Assembly (NCBI GenBank): GCA_002493905.1
Contig: DLAJ01000017.1
Location: 62,001 to 126,000 of the forward strand
Length of the DNA stretch: 64,000 nucleotides
Origin: Lachnospiraceae bacterium UBA7050
Lineage (GTDB): Bacteria; Bacillota; Clostridia; Lachnospirales; Lachnospiraceae
Direction of reading: 5' to 3'
The position numbers and the translations under genes were made by a program. A model generated the notes under the pieces. That model saw nothing but the letters and a program-made list of their open reading frames with translations. It had not been told where the DNA came from and searched no databases. Shown here piece by piece: positions 1 through 8,706 of this stretch (positions are counted from its first letter, which is position 1; each line of letters opens with the position of its first letter).

Positions 1-1317
1 ATGGAGGACTTAAATCTGCATTTTACGGGTGATTTTCATGCCGTTACGTCTGCAAACAATCTGCTTGCCGCAATGATTGACAATCATATTATGCAGGGAA
101 ATGAATTGAGAATCGATACGAGGCAGATTGTCTGGAAGCGCTGTCTGGATATGAACGACCGTGCGCTCCGCAATACCGTGATCGGGATGGGAGGAAAGAT
201 CGACGGCTTTGTGCGCGAGGAGCATTTTGTGATTACGGTTGCTTCCGAGATTATGGCGATTCTCTGTCTTGCGGAAGATATGGCGGATCTGAAAGAGCGG
301 CTTGCGAAGATTGTTGTCGCTTATAATCTGGACGGAGAGCCTGTCACGGCAGCGGATTTATCTGCAGTCGGAGCAATGGCCGCGCTCTTAAAGGATGCCA
401 TGAGTCCGAATCTGATTCAGACACTTGAGCATACGCCTGCGCTTGTCCACGGCGGTCCGTTTGCCAATATTGCGCATGGATGCAACAGCGTGCGCGCGAC
501 AAAGGCGGCTTTGAAACTGGCGGATTACTGCATTACCGAGGCGGGCTTCGGCGCAGATTTAGGAGCTGAGAAATTTTTTGACATCAAATGCGCATCAGCG
601 GGGCTGCACCCGGATGCGGTTGTTCTGGTCGCTACTGTCCGCGCATTAAAATACAACGGAGGCGTGGCAAAGGAGCAATTAGGTACGGAAAATCTGGATG
701 CGCTTGAAAGAGGAATTGTCAATCTTGAGAAGCATATCGAAAATATCAAGCGCTACGGCGTACCCGTCGTGGTAACGCTGAATTCTTTTTTGACCGATAC
801 CGAAGCAGAGCTTTCTTTTGTCAAACATTTTTGTGAGGAGCGCGGGTGTGAATTTGCGCTTTCAAAAGTATGGGAACAGGGTGGAAACGGAGGGATTGAG
901 CTAGCACAGGCCGTTATAAAAACACTGGAGACGAAAGAGAGCCATTTCCAGCCGCTGTATGAGAGGAGTCTGCCGCTTAGGGAGAAGATGAAAAAGGTGG
1001 CAAAAGAGATTTACGGCGCGGAAGATGTTGTTTTCCAGACGGCGTGCAGTAAGCAGATTGACCGGTTAGAAGCGCTGGGATACTCAGAGCTTCCCGTATG
1101 CATGGCGAAAAATCAATATTCTCTTTCGGATGATGCCGCGAAGCTCGGAAGACCAACCGGATTTAAGCTTCAGGTACGCGAGGCATATGTCAATGCCGGA
1201 GCAGGGTTTGTCGTCGCGCTTACGGGAACGGTCATGACAATGCCGGGGCTGCCGAAGAAGCCCGCGGCACACCGCATTGATATTAACGAAGACGGTGTGA
1301 TTACCGGTTTATTTTAG
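1..1317 (+). CDS. fhs: Formate-tetrahydrofolate ligase, 3' part
   Basis: ATP-dependent ligation of formate to tetrahydrofolate giving 10-formyl-THF, the entry step of the methyl branch of the Wood-Ljungdahl pathway and a source of one-carbon units in the cytosol. The 438 visible residues match the family from about residue 115 to the end (family length about 556), so the N-terminal part with the ATP P-loop lies outside the window; the ATG at base 1 is only an internal methionine. Seen: the family block GPFANIAHGCNS near residue 150, TEAGFGADLGAEKF near 180, and the typical end MTMPGLPKKPAA...GVITGLF. folD follows after 55 bp, which supports a one-carbon operon. Confidence 0.97.
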   Translation: MEDLNLHFTGDFHAVTSANNLLAAMIDNHIMQGNELRIDTRQIVWKRCLDMNDRALRNTVIGMGGKIDGFVREEHFVITVASEIMAILCLAEDMADLKERLAKIVVAYNLDGEPVTAADLSAVGAMAALLKDAMSPNLIQTLEHTPALVHGGPFANIAHGCNSVRATKAALKLADYCITEAGFGADLGAEKFFDIKCASAGLHPDAVVLVATVRALKYNGGVAKEQLGTENLDALERGIVNLEKHIENIKRYGVPVVVTLNSFLTDTEAELSFVKHFCEERGCEFALSKVWEQGGNGGIELAQAVIKTLETKESHFQPLYERSLPLREKMKKVAKEIYGAEDVVFQTACSKQIDRLEALGYSELPVCMAKNQYSLSDDAAKLGRPTGFKLQVREAYVNAGAGFVVALTGTVMTMPGLPKKPAAHRIDINEDGVITGLF

Positions 1318-1372
1318 AAAAGAAACGGTATCGCAGACACCTATCAAGGAAAAGTATGGAAAGGAGCATACC

Positions 1373-2227
1373 ATGCCACAGATTATCGACGGAAAAGCCA
1401 TATCAGCTCAAATTAAAGAAGAGGTGAAAGCACGGGTTGCCGTTTACCGTGAAAGAGGGGCGGAAATTACGCTTGCGGTTGTTCAGGTTGGAAACGATCC
1501 GGCGTCAAGCGTATATGTTGGCAATAAGAAAAAAGCATGTGCATATGTCGGGATTCGTTCGCTTTCCTATGAACTTCCCGAAGAGACGACAGAGGAGGAA
1601 CTGCTTGCCCTGATTGCAGACTTAAACAGCCGTGAGGATGTGCACGGAATTTTGGTACAGCTTCCCCTGCCCCAACAGATTGATGAACACAAAGTGATCT
1701 GCGCGATTGATCCGTCAAAGGACGTGGATGGATTTCATCCGCAGAATGTGGGTGCGCTCTGTACAGGTGAGGAAGGGTTCGTGTCCTGTACGCCGGCAGG
1801 GATCATTCAGCTTCTCAAGCGCTCCGGTATTGTGATAGAGGGCAGGGAGTGCGTCGTGATCGGACGCAGCAATATTGTCGGAAAGCCAATGGCGCTTCTA
1901 CTTTTAAGAGAAAATGGGACAGTCACAATCTGCCATTCTAAAACAAAAAATCTGAAAGAAACGGCAAAGCGGGCGGATATTCTGGTTGCTGCAGTCGGAA
2001 AACCGCGCATGATTACAGCGGATTATGTGAAGGAAGGCGCGGTTGTGATTGATGTCGGTATTCACCGAAATAAGGACAATAAGCTTTGCGGGGATGTGGA
2101 TTATGAATCCGTCGCACCGCTTTCCGCCGCTATTACACCCGTACCGGGGGGTGTCGGACCGATGACGATTGCGATGCTGATGTACAATTGTGTGGAAGCT
2201 TTCCGCTTCCGTGAGCAGGATCGATGA
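1373..2227 (+). CDS. folD: Bifunctional methylene-THF dehydrogenase / methenyl-THF cyclohydrolase
   Basis: Interconverts 5,10-methylene-, methenyl- and 10-formyl-THF in the cytosol using NADP or NAD. 284 residues, the usual family length. Visible signatures: the SSVYVGNKKKAC block around residues 45-56 with the catalytic Tyr/Lys pair, KDVDGFHP around 116-123, the nucleotide-binding GRSNIVGKP near 163-171 and PVPGGVGPMT near the C terminus. Start is supported by AAAGGAG seven or so bases before the ATG. It follows fhs and is 9 bp before the next gene, so the three are probably one transcript. Confidence 0.97.
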   Translation: MPQIIDGKAISAQIKEEVKARVAVYRERGAEITLAVVQVGNDPASSVYVGNKKKACAYVGIRSLSYELPEETTEEELLALIADLNSREDVHGILVQLPLPQQIDEHKVICAIDPSKDVDGFHPQNVGALCTGEEGFVSCTPAGIIQLLKRSGIVIEGRECVVIGRSNIVGKPMALLLLRENGTVTICHSKTKNLKETAKRADILVAAVGKPRMITADYVKEGAVVIDVGIHRNKDNKLCGDVDYESVAPLSAAITPVPGGVGPMTIAMLMYNCVEAFRFREQDR

Positions 2228-2236
2228 GGAGTTTTT

Positions 2237-3724
2237 ATGAAATGTCCCGTATGCGGAAATGAGATCAAAGAAGAACAGCTTTACTGCGAATCGTGCGGCT
2301 ATGAGATCCGGATTGTGCCGGATTTCGAGCCGGAGCTTGACAGTAATATTCGCGAGACGATGACTGAGGTGGTAAGCGAATTCGTATCAAAAGAAGAACC
2401 GGACGAGGATACAAAGCAGGCGAAGTCAGATGACGGTTTTGAGGATGGCATTCCGTGGTATGCGGGAGAGGAACGTCCGAGCCTTCTTCTGGGTATTTAT
2501 CATTTTTTGAAAAGAAGAAAAAAAGCAGCGGTCATTTTAGTGACTTTGCTTGTGGTTGCTGCCGGTTCTGCAACAATCGTCTGGGTCCGCCGTGCGGAGC
2601 GGCAGACATACCGTTATCAATATGAGCAGGGGGTTTTATCGGCATCACAGGGAGATTATGAGCGGGCGGCAGCATGCATGAAGCAGGCTCTACGGTATGA
2701 CAACCAGCAAATAGAAGCGCGGATGCTGTTGGCAGATTATTACGAACGTCTTGGGGATTTGGGCAGTGCGGAGGAAATATACCGGGACTTAATTTCCTAC
2801 GCAGATTACCGGATGGAAGCTTACGAGCGCCTTGTCGCAATCTATGAATCAGAGGAGCGCTATTTGGAAATCTGCAACCTGATGAGGCACTGTGAATATG
2901 ACGAGGTTAAGGCAAATTATAACCAATATCTGGCTGAAGAACCAATCTTCAGCATTGCGGACGGCGTTTATGAAGATGCACAGATTCTAAAGATCAGCGC
3001 AAATACAAACGGAATTATTTATTATACGCTGGACGGCACAATGCCTGATGAGGCGGATTTGGTCTATACAAGCCCAATTCTTCTGGAATCGGGAGAATAC
3101 CAGATTCAGGCTGTTTTTATCAATGAATTTGGTATGATGAGCAATGTACACAGCGGACAGTTCGTGATTGAAGCGGAATCTCCGAATGAGCCAATCGTCT
3201 CTCCGGATGGCGGCGATTATGCAGTGCCGGAATACATCAGTGTCGAGGTCCCGCAGGGATGTCAGGTTTATTATACGGCTGACGGCACAATGCCGGATCA
3301 GAACAGTACGCCGCTTGCCCGCGATATCTGTATGCCGTTAGGCGTTACTACATATCGGTTTATATCTTATAATGAGAACTTTGTGGCAAGCAATATCACG
3401 CAGGTAGAATATCATTTATATTTGAACGAGGCGGCTTACAGTCCCTATCAGGCAATGCTGATTACTGCGTCAGGCCTGACGGACAGGGGGATTTTACTGA
3501 ATATGGAAGGCGAGGTTGCCGGAGCAAAGGGAGTTTATTCCTATGAGGCGCAGGCTGCGTTCGTTTATAATGGAGAAATTTACTATCTGGTCTCTGAATA
3601 TTATACAGATGAGTCCGGCAGTAGGTATCTGAGTCAGACAAAATATGCGGTCAGTGTTACGTATGGAACATTACACCGTACGGATATGGACGCAGACGGT
3701 CATTATACCGTCGTTGATTTCTAA
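2237..3724 (+). CDS. Zinc-ribbon, TPR and chitobiase-like repeat membrane protein
   Basis: Function unknown. 495 residues. Seen: a CxxC...CxxC zinc ribbon (Cys3, 6, 17, 20), an acidic linker, a basic patch followed by one transmembrane helix at about 97-117, TPR-like helices at about 123-230 with the pattern of bacterial TPR repeats, then two similar modules at about 237-303 and 316-382, each with YYTxDGTMPD, which resembles the chitobiase/beta-hexosaminidase C-terminal (CHB_HEX_C) fold. A further C-terminal region of about 100 residues is rich in Tyr. Topology predicted: zinc ribbon inside, TPR and carbohydrate-binding-like modules outside. GAGGAG precedes the ATG; nothing links it enzymatically to the folate genes upstream. 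Confidence 0.8.
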   Translation: MKCPVCGNEIKEEQLYCESCGYEIRIVPDFEPELDSNIRETMTEVVSEFVSKEEPDEDTKQAKSDDGFEDGIPWYAGEERPSLLLGIYHFLKRRKKAAVILVTLLVVAAGSATIVWVRRAERQTYRYQYEQGVLSASQGDYERAAACMKQALRYDNQQIEARMLLADYYERLGDLGSAEEIYRDLISYADYRMEAYERLVAIYESEERYLEICNLMRHCEYDEVKANYNQYLAEEPIFSIADGVYEDAQILKISANTNGIIYYTLDGTMPDEADLVYTSPILLESGEYQIQAVFINEFGMMSNVHSGQFVIEAESPNEPIVSPDGGDYAVPEYISVEVPQGCQVYYTADGTMPDQNSTPLARDICMPLGVTTYRFISYNENFVASNITQVEYHLYLNEAAYSPYQAMLITASGLTDRGILLNMEGEVAGAKGVYSYEAQAAFVYNGEIYYLVSEYYTDESGSRYLSQTKYAVSVTYGTLHRTDMDADGHYTVVDF

Positions 3725-3776
3725 GATTGGTTGTGTTATGATGTTTGAAATGTGAAAAATGGAGGAGAGGGCACGA

Positions 3777-4658
3777 ATGTACAAGATTTTGGAAGCTGAG
3801 GAACTGACGACCAATATTTACCAAATGGTGGTTGAGGCAGAGAGGACGGCGAAAACATGTATGCCGGGACAGTTTGTGATCGTCAGAACGGATGAGAACA
3901 GTGAGCGGATACCGTTGACAATCTGTGATTATGACAGAGAAAAGGGGACAGTCACGATCGTATTTCAAACCGTGGGTGCATCCACTTATAAAATGGCGAA
4001 ATTGAAAGCGGGAGACAGTTTTCATGATTTTGTCGGTCCTTTAGGACGTCCGTCCGAGCTTACGGAAGAGACGGACGAAGCACTTCGCAGTAAAAAGATT
4101 TTGTTTGTAGCAGGAGGTGTCGGTACGGCACCCGTATATCCTCAGGTAAAATGGCTGAAGGAGCACGGTGTCAGCGCGGATGTCATTATCGGTGCAAAGA
4201 CAAAGGACCTGCTGATCCTGGAAAAAGAGATGGAGAAGGTTGCGGGAAACCTTTATGTGACAACGGATGATGGTTCTTACGGAAGAAGCGGTATGGTAAC
4301 GCAGACGATTAAGGACCTCGTGACTAAAGAGGGAAAACATTATGACACATGCGTCGCAATTGGACCGATGATCATGATGAAATTCGTATGTAAAATGACA
4401 GAAGAGTTAGAAATTCCGACGGTAGTCAGCTTAAATCCGATTATGGTGGACGGTACGGGTATGTGCGGCGCCTGCCGCGTGACAGTTGGCGGTGAAGTAA
4501 AATTTGCCTGTGTGGACGGACCGGAGTTTGACGGGCATAAGGTCAATTTTGACGAGGCGATGAAGCGTCAGCAGATTTATAAAACAGCCGAGGGACGCGC
4601 TTATCTTGCTGCAAAAGAGGGAGATACCCATCATGGCGGCTGCGGAAACTGCTGCTGA
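3777..4658 (+). CDS. nfnA: FAD/NAD-binding [2Fe-2S] subunit, NfnA / ferredoxin-NADP reductase alpha type
   Basis: Member of the sulfide dehydrogenase / dihydroorotate dehydrogenase electron transfer subunit family; paired with the next gene it corresponds to NfnAB (electron-bifurcating NADH-dependent ferredoxin:NADP oxidoreductase) or a related glutamate synthase-type complex. Seen in the 293 residues: FAD contact RIPLT near 44-48, nucleotide loop VAGGVGTAP near 111-119, the MCGACRV cysteines followed by FACVDGPEF for the [2Fe-2S] centre, and a Cys-rich tail GGCGNCC. I use the ATG at 3777 because GGAGGAG ends about 9 bases before it; an in-frame ATG at 3759 overlaps that site. The pairing with nfnB 33 bp downstream is the classical order. 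Confidence 0.9.
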   Translation: MYKILEAEELTTNIYQMVVEAERTAKTCMPGQFVIVRTDENSERIPLTICDYDREKGTVTIVFQTVGASTYKMAKLKAGDSFHDFVGPLGRPSELTEETDEALRSKKILFVAGGVGTAPVYPQVKWLKEHGVSADVIIGAKTKDLLILEKEMEKVAGNLYVTTDDGSYGRSGMVTQTIKDLVTKEGKHYDTCVAIGPMIMMKFVCKMTEELEIPTVVSLNPIMVDGTGMCGACRVTVGGEVKFACVDGPEFDGHKVNFDEAMKRQQIYKTAEGRAYLAAKEGDTHHGGCGNCC

Positions 4659-4691
4659 GTCAAATCAAAAGAAATAAAATGACAGAAAGGT

Positions 4692-6089
4692 ATGGATAAA
4701 TTCATGGATGTATTAAAAAAGGTTCCTGTTTCTGAGCAGGAGGCGGCTGTAAGAGCAACGAATTTTAAGGAAGTGTGCCTTGGCTATGGCAGAGATGAGG
4801 CAATGGAGGAGGCATCCCGCTGCATCAATTGTAAGAATGCGCAATGCATAAAGGGATGTCCGGTCGCAATCAATATTCCGGCGTTTGTGGAGCAGGTTAA
4901 ACTTGGAAATATAGAAAAAGCATATGAGATCATTTCGGAGTCCAGTGCGCTTCCGGCGGTGTGCGGCCGGGTATGTCCACAGGAAAGCCAGTGTGAGGGA
5001 AAATGTATCCGCGGCATTAAGGGCGAACCAATTTCTATTGGAAAGCTGGAGCGGTATGTTGCGGACTGGGCCAGAGAGAACGGAATCGTGCCGAAGGTTT
5101 CCGCAGAAAAGAAAGGGAAAAAGGTTGCGGTAATCGGCTCCGGGCCTTCCGGTCTTACCTGTGCCGGGGATCTGGCGAAAATGGGTTATGATGTAACGAT
5201 CTTTGAAGCGCTGCATGAGCCGGGCGGCGTGCTGGTTTACGGCATACCTGAATTTCGTCTGCCGAAGGAGAGCGTCGTGCGGACTGAAATCGAGAATGTG
5301 AAGGCGCTTGGAGTAAAAATAGAGACAAACTGTGTTGTAGGCAAGTCAGTGACAGTGGATGACCTTTTGAAAAACGAGGGATTTGAAGCGGTATTCATCG
5401 GCTCCGGAGCGGGACTGCCCAAATTTATGAGCATTCCAGGAGAGCAGGCAAACGGCGTCTTTTCTGCGAATGAATACCTGACGAGAAGTAATCTGATGAA
5501 AGCGTTTGACGAGACGGCGGATACCCCGTTGATGCGCGGCAAAAAGGTTGCAGTTGTCGGCGGCGGCAACGTGGCAATGGATGCGGCGAGAACCGCGCTT
5601 CGTCTTGGCGCTGAAGTACACATTGTTTACCGGCGCAGCGAGGAGGAACTTCCGGCGAGGGTTGAGGAAGTCCATCATGCAAAGGAAGAAGGGATTGTAT
5701 TTGATTTGTTGACTAATCCGGTCGAAATCTTGGAGGATGAAAATAACTGGGTGAAGGGAATCCGGTGCATCCGAATGGAGCTTGGTGAGCCGGATGCGTC
5801 CGGAAGACGCCGCCCTGTTCCGGTGTCGGGCAGCGAGTTTGTTATTGATGTCGATACGGTAATCATGGCACTCGGAACATCCCCGAATCCTCTCATTTCA
5901 TCGACGACGGAAGGGCTGACGACGGATAAGCGCAGCTGTATTATTGCGGATGATGAAAATGGGAAGACGGAAAAAGAGGGTGTATTTGCCGGCGGAGATG
6001 CTGTGACCGGAGCAGCGACGGTCATTCTTGCAATGGGCGCAGGCAAGGCGGCGGCAAAAGGGATTGACGAATATCTGTCCTCAAAATAA
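4692..6089 (+). CDS. nfnB: NADPH-dependent glutamate synthase small-subunit-like flavoprotein, NfnB type
   Basis: Iron-sulfur flavoprotein, often annotated gltA. With the upstream NfnA-like subunit it probably couples NADPH, NADH and ferredoxin pools; a glutamate synthase role is the older name and cannot be excluded. 465 residues: two cysteine clusters for [4Fe-4S] centres at about 44/47/52/56 and 91/95/101/105, FAD Rossmann GSGPSG at 149-154, a second nucleotide fold GGGNVAMDAARTALRLGA near 292-310, and the C-terminal FAGGDAVTGAATVILAMGAGK FAD motif (longer block split here by its usual signature). ATG 4692 sits almost on AAAGG; ATG 4704, 13 bases after it, is an alternative start that shortens the protein by four residues. 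Confidence 0.92.
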   Translation: MDKFMDVLKKVPVSEQEAAVRATNFKEVCLGYGRDEAMEEASRCINCKNAQCIKGCPVAINIPAFVEQVKLGNIEKAYEIISESSALPAVCGRVCPQESQCEGKCIRGIKGEPISIGKLERYVADWARENGIVPKVSAEKKGKKVAVIGSGPSGLTCAGDLAKMGYDVTIFEALHEPGGVLVYGIPEFRLPKESVVRTEIENVKALGVKIETNCVVGKSVTVDDLLKNEGFEAVFIGSGAGLPKFMSIPGEQANGVFSANEYLTRSNLMKAFDETADTPLMRGKKVAVVGGGNVAMDAARTALRLGAEVHIVYRRSEEELPARVEEVHHAKEEGIVFDLLTNPVEILEDENNWVKGIRCIRMELGEPDASGRRRPVPVSGSEFVIDVDTVIMALGTSPNPLISSTTEGLTTDKRSCIIADDENGKTEKEGVFAGGDAVTGAATVILAMGAGKAAAKGIDEYLSSK

Positions 6090-6123
6090 AAGATGAAAAA
6101 ACAATGACAGGGAGGAGACAGCA

Positions 6124-7125
6124 ATGCCATGGTGTCCGGTCTGTAAAAATGAATATACCGAGGGTGTGAAAGTGTGTGCCGACTGCGGCGCGGCATTGGT
6201 GGATTCCCTGGATGAACGCAAAGAAGTTCTGCTCTGCAGTGGGGAGGAAGCGCTGATTCTGCAGATGCAGAAGTTTATGGAATACAATGACATTCCTGTC
6301 ATTTTTGAACAGGAAGGGGAAGAAGCGTGCCTTTATGTTTTACCAAAACATGAACGCAGGGCAAAGCAGGCGGCGCGTGTGTTCTTAACGGAATCTGCGT
6401 CGGAGGCGGCAAGGCGGAGTATGGCTTCTAAACTGGATGCAGAAGCTGTGGAAAATGACAGCGCGGAAAGTGATGAAGATATATTACCGGAAAATCTTGA
6501 AGATTTTGGAGAAATACAAGAGGCTGAAGACGGTCTAGCCGGAGAGGATGGTGTCAGGCAGGAGGATGCCGCCAGTTTGATAAAGGATGGCGCTGCTTTG
6601 CAGGAAGATGCAGATGGTTCCATAGAGGATGGCGTCCTGCAAAACGTTTCCGTTACGCCGGGCGGCGCATACCGCAAAAAAAGCGAACGGGCGGATGACC
6701 TGAAGGGATCAGGGGAAGTGCTTCTTGTATTTGGGATTCTCGGATGTATCGCAATGCTTCTCATTGATCTTGGCATTCTGCCGATCCGGTTTGGAAACCG
6801 CATCATGATGAATGTGATCATGTTTGCGCTGTTCTTATTCTTTATCGGCTTTGGCGTTTATTCCCTAAAAGGAGCACGTAAATTCCGCTCGGAGGCTTCC
6901 GAGGAGGACGCGCTGACAGAGCGGATCAATGCGTGGGTCAAACTGTATCTGACTGCGGAGGACATTGACAGGGTGGCGGACATAGAAGATGCGGATGCCG
7001 AGGAAATCAGGTTTTTTAAGCGCACGGAAACCATTAAGAAAAAAATTGCCGATGAGTTTGGAGGGGTGGATGAAGCCTATCTTGACAGTCTGGCAGAGAA
7101 TGTTTATCAGGAGTTGTTTGAATGA
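6124..7125 (+). CDS. Zinc-ribbon, DUF2007-like protein with acidic linker and two membrane helices
   Basis: Function unknown. 333 residues. Seen: zinc ribbon Cys4/7/18/21, then a DUF2007-like stretch (about 33-95) that resembles small signal-transducing domains found next to zinc ribbons, a very acidic low-complexity linker at about 125-185 containing loosely repeated DG(x)LQED-like units, two hydrophobic helices at about 198-218 and 225-248, and a charged C-terminal helix region. GGGAGGAG lies before the ATG. It ends with an ATGA overlap with rlmH, so the two are co-translated; this is a second zinc-ribbon membrane protein within 4 kb. Confidence 0.75.
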   Translation: MPWCPVCKNEYTEGVKVCADCGAALVDSLDERKEVLLCSGEEALILQMQKFMEYNDIPVIFEQEGEEACLYVLPKHERRAKQAARVFLTESASEAARRSMASKLDAEAVENDSAESDEDILPENLEDFGEIQEAEDGLAGEDGVRQEDAASLIKDGAALQEDADGSIEDGVLQNVSVTPGGAYRKKSERADDLKGSGEVLLVFGILGCIAMLLIDLGILPIRFGNRIMMNVIMFALFLFFIGFGVYSLKGARKFRSEASEEDALTERINAWVKLYLTAEDIDRVADIEDADAEEIRFFKRTETIKKKIADEFGGVDEAYLDSLAENVYQELFE

Positions 7126-7601
7126 ATCTGACGGTAGTCTGTGTCGGCAGATGCAAAGAAGCTTTTTATCGTGATGCTGTTTCGGAATATGCGAAGCGTC
7201 TGTCAAAATATTGTGATTTCCGCATTGTCGAGGCTGCGGATGAAAAGACCAAGGAGCATGCTTCCGCACGGGAAGAAGAGTTGATTCTTGACAAAGAGGC
7301 GGAGCGGATTGAGAAAATGCTCCGCTCGGATGATTATGTCATTGCACTTGCCATAAAAGGTAAAAAACAGGATTCCATACAGTTTTCCAAACGAATCGAA
7401 ACGCTCATGAATACCGGAAAGAGCCGGATCGTCTTTGTGATCGGAGGCTCGCTCGGTCTTCATGAGCGCATTCTTTTGCGCGCAGATGAAAAGATCAGCT
7501 TTTCGGATATGACATTTCCGCATCAGTTGATGCGCGTGATTTTGTCTGAGCAGATATACCGTGCATTTCGAATTATGAATGGAGAGCCGTATCATAAGTA
7601 A
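7122..7601 (+). CDS. rlmH: 23S rRNA (pseudouridine1915-N3)-methyltransferase
   Basis: SPOUT-class methyltransferase that N3-methylates pseudouridine 1915 in helix 69 of 23S rRNA on the assembled ribosome. 159 residues, exactly the family size. Visible: the SAM-binding knot with VIGGSLG at about 106-112, followed by the RADEKISFSDMTFPHQLMR block and the terminal NGEPYHK that is diagnostic of RlmH. ATGA overlap with the upstream membrane-protein gene. Ends the conserved block; the sequence after 7601 is of accessory character. Confidence 0.97.
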   Translation: MNLTVVCVGRCKEAFYRDAVSEYAKRLSKYCDFRIVEAADEKTKEHASAREEELILDKEAERIEKMLRSDDYVIALAIKGKKQDSIQFSKRIETLMNTGKSRIVFVIGGSLGLHERILLRADEKISFSDMTFPHQLMRVILSEQIYRAFRIMNGEPYHK

Positions 7602-7792
7602 GAGATGTCTCCATACGGATTTTGCATTGGAATATATCAGTCATCTGGAACGAAAAACAAAGATGATATTTCTGCATATTCCTTTCCGTAAGAATATGAC
7701 GACACACGAGGATTTCTGTGAAAGAACATGGACGGCATTGAGAATTACTGCCAGTAGCGTAGATAGGGCAGAAAATCTAAAGGGAATCATTC

Positions 7793-8464
7793 ATGAATGC
7801 GATAACAAAGGAAGAATACTTAGAAGATCCATGCCGCGCAGCATCTGTTCCATATTGGAAAACAGCGTGTATTTCCATACCGGATAACATGAAAATTTTG
7901 CATGACAGCGAGTTCAACACAGAGTTGTTGATGCAATACATGGATGAACCATACTTTCGTTTACGGCATCCTATGATGGAAGTGAAACCTGTGTCATTGC
8001 CGGAAGGCTATTCTCTTTATGAAGCCTCCGTATCAGATTTTGTGGAGCATATCAACAGTTGTTATGAAGACATTGATATTACGATACCTGAAATACAGCG
8101 TTATAGGAGCAGAGAACAGTATCGTTTAGAACTATGGCTGGCTGTCAAAGAAAATTGTAACGGAAAAATTGTAGCAACTGGTATTGCCGAATTAGATCGT
8201 GAAATTGGCGAAGGCGTATTGGAATGGATTCAGGTATCAAAGGATTATCGCAGATGCGGACTGGGGAGTTATCTTGTATTAGAACTGCTGTGGAGAATGA
8301 GGAAAGCGGCGAGATTTGTTACGGTTTCAGGAAAATGCACAAATCCCGATCATCCGGAAGGATTATATCGGAAATGTGGTTTTTGCGGTAATGATGTATG
8401 GCATATTTTGAAAAGGCGTGAGCAAACGTATGAATACCCCACAGTTGGAAACAGAAAGGAATGA
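7793..8464 (+). CDS. GNAT family N-acetyltransferase
   Basis: Predicted acetyl-CoA dependent acyltransferase; substrate unknown. 223 residues: an N-terminal segment starting ITKEEYLEDPC...SVPYWK, then a GNAT domain from about residue 70, with the acetyl-CoA pyrophosphate loop RRCGLG at 153-158 and the later AARFVTVSGKCTNPDHPEGLYRKCGF region (a Gxx...LYRKxGF end typical for GNATs). AAAGGGA lies about 7 bases before the ATG. The 190 bp between rlmH and this start have no supported gene. The stop codon overlaps a downstream ATG (ATGA) that opens a frameshifted reading frame, so the two were once a translationally coupled pair. Confidence 0.85.
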   Translation: MNAITKEEYLEDPCRAASVPYWKTACISIPDNMKILHDSEFNTELLMQYMDEPYFRLRHPMMEVKPVSLPEGYSLYEASVSDFVEHINSCYEDIDITIPEIQRYRSREQYRLELWLAVKENCNGKIVATGIAELDREIGEGVLEWIQVSKDYRRCGLGSYLVLELLWRMRKAARFVTVSGKCTNPDHPEGLYRKCGFCGNDVWHILKRREQTYEYPTVGNRKE

Positions 8465-8706
8465 AATGCCAATATTCTTATGAAGAACAATGGCAGCCTA
8501 AAAATTTGCTGGTCACTTTCGAATGTATCAGTTAAATTTTGATGAAAAGAAAGAAGTTTTCAAAAAGTATTGGGATAATTCTGCGGTACATTTTATAGAA
8601 AAGCATGTTTCGTTTTGATTGGTCTGATATTGAGACAAATCACAGCTTATGGATGAATGGTATAAAACGAAAAGGCGGGGAGAATCATGAGATTAGCGAC
8701 TTATAA
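8461..8706 (+). pseudogene. Small gene remnant with two apparent frameshifts
   Basis: Begins with an ATGA overlap with the acetyltransferase and an AGAAAGGA site. The first frame runs MKCQYSYEEQWQPK and then leaves the protein-like frame at an A5 run (8500-8504 area); adding one A would continue as FAGHFRMYQLNFDEKK...WDNSAVHFIEKHVSF, which ends at a TGA at 8616-8618. Removing one T from the TTTT just before that stop would continue as DWSDIETNHSLWMNGIKRK and end at 8706, overlapping the next gene. The protein-like composition across three frames is what I see; that it is a decayed gene is inference. I do not recognise the family. Confidence 0.4.

Noticed and set aside
4713..5216. Antisense open frame of 167 codons opposite nfnB
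   Set aside because: Composition of a shadow frame; the sense strand holds the clear [4Fe-4S]/FAD motifs.
7579..7887. 102-codon frame bridging rlmH and the GNAT gene
   Set aside because: Overlaps both neighbours in another frame, lacks a ribosome site, and no recognisable domain.
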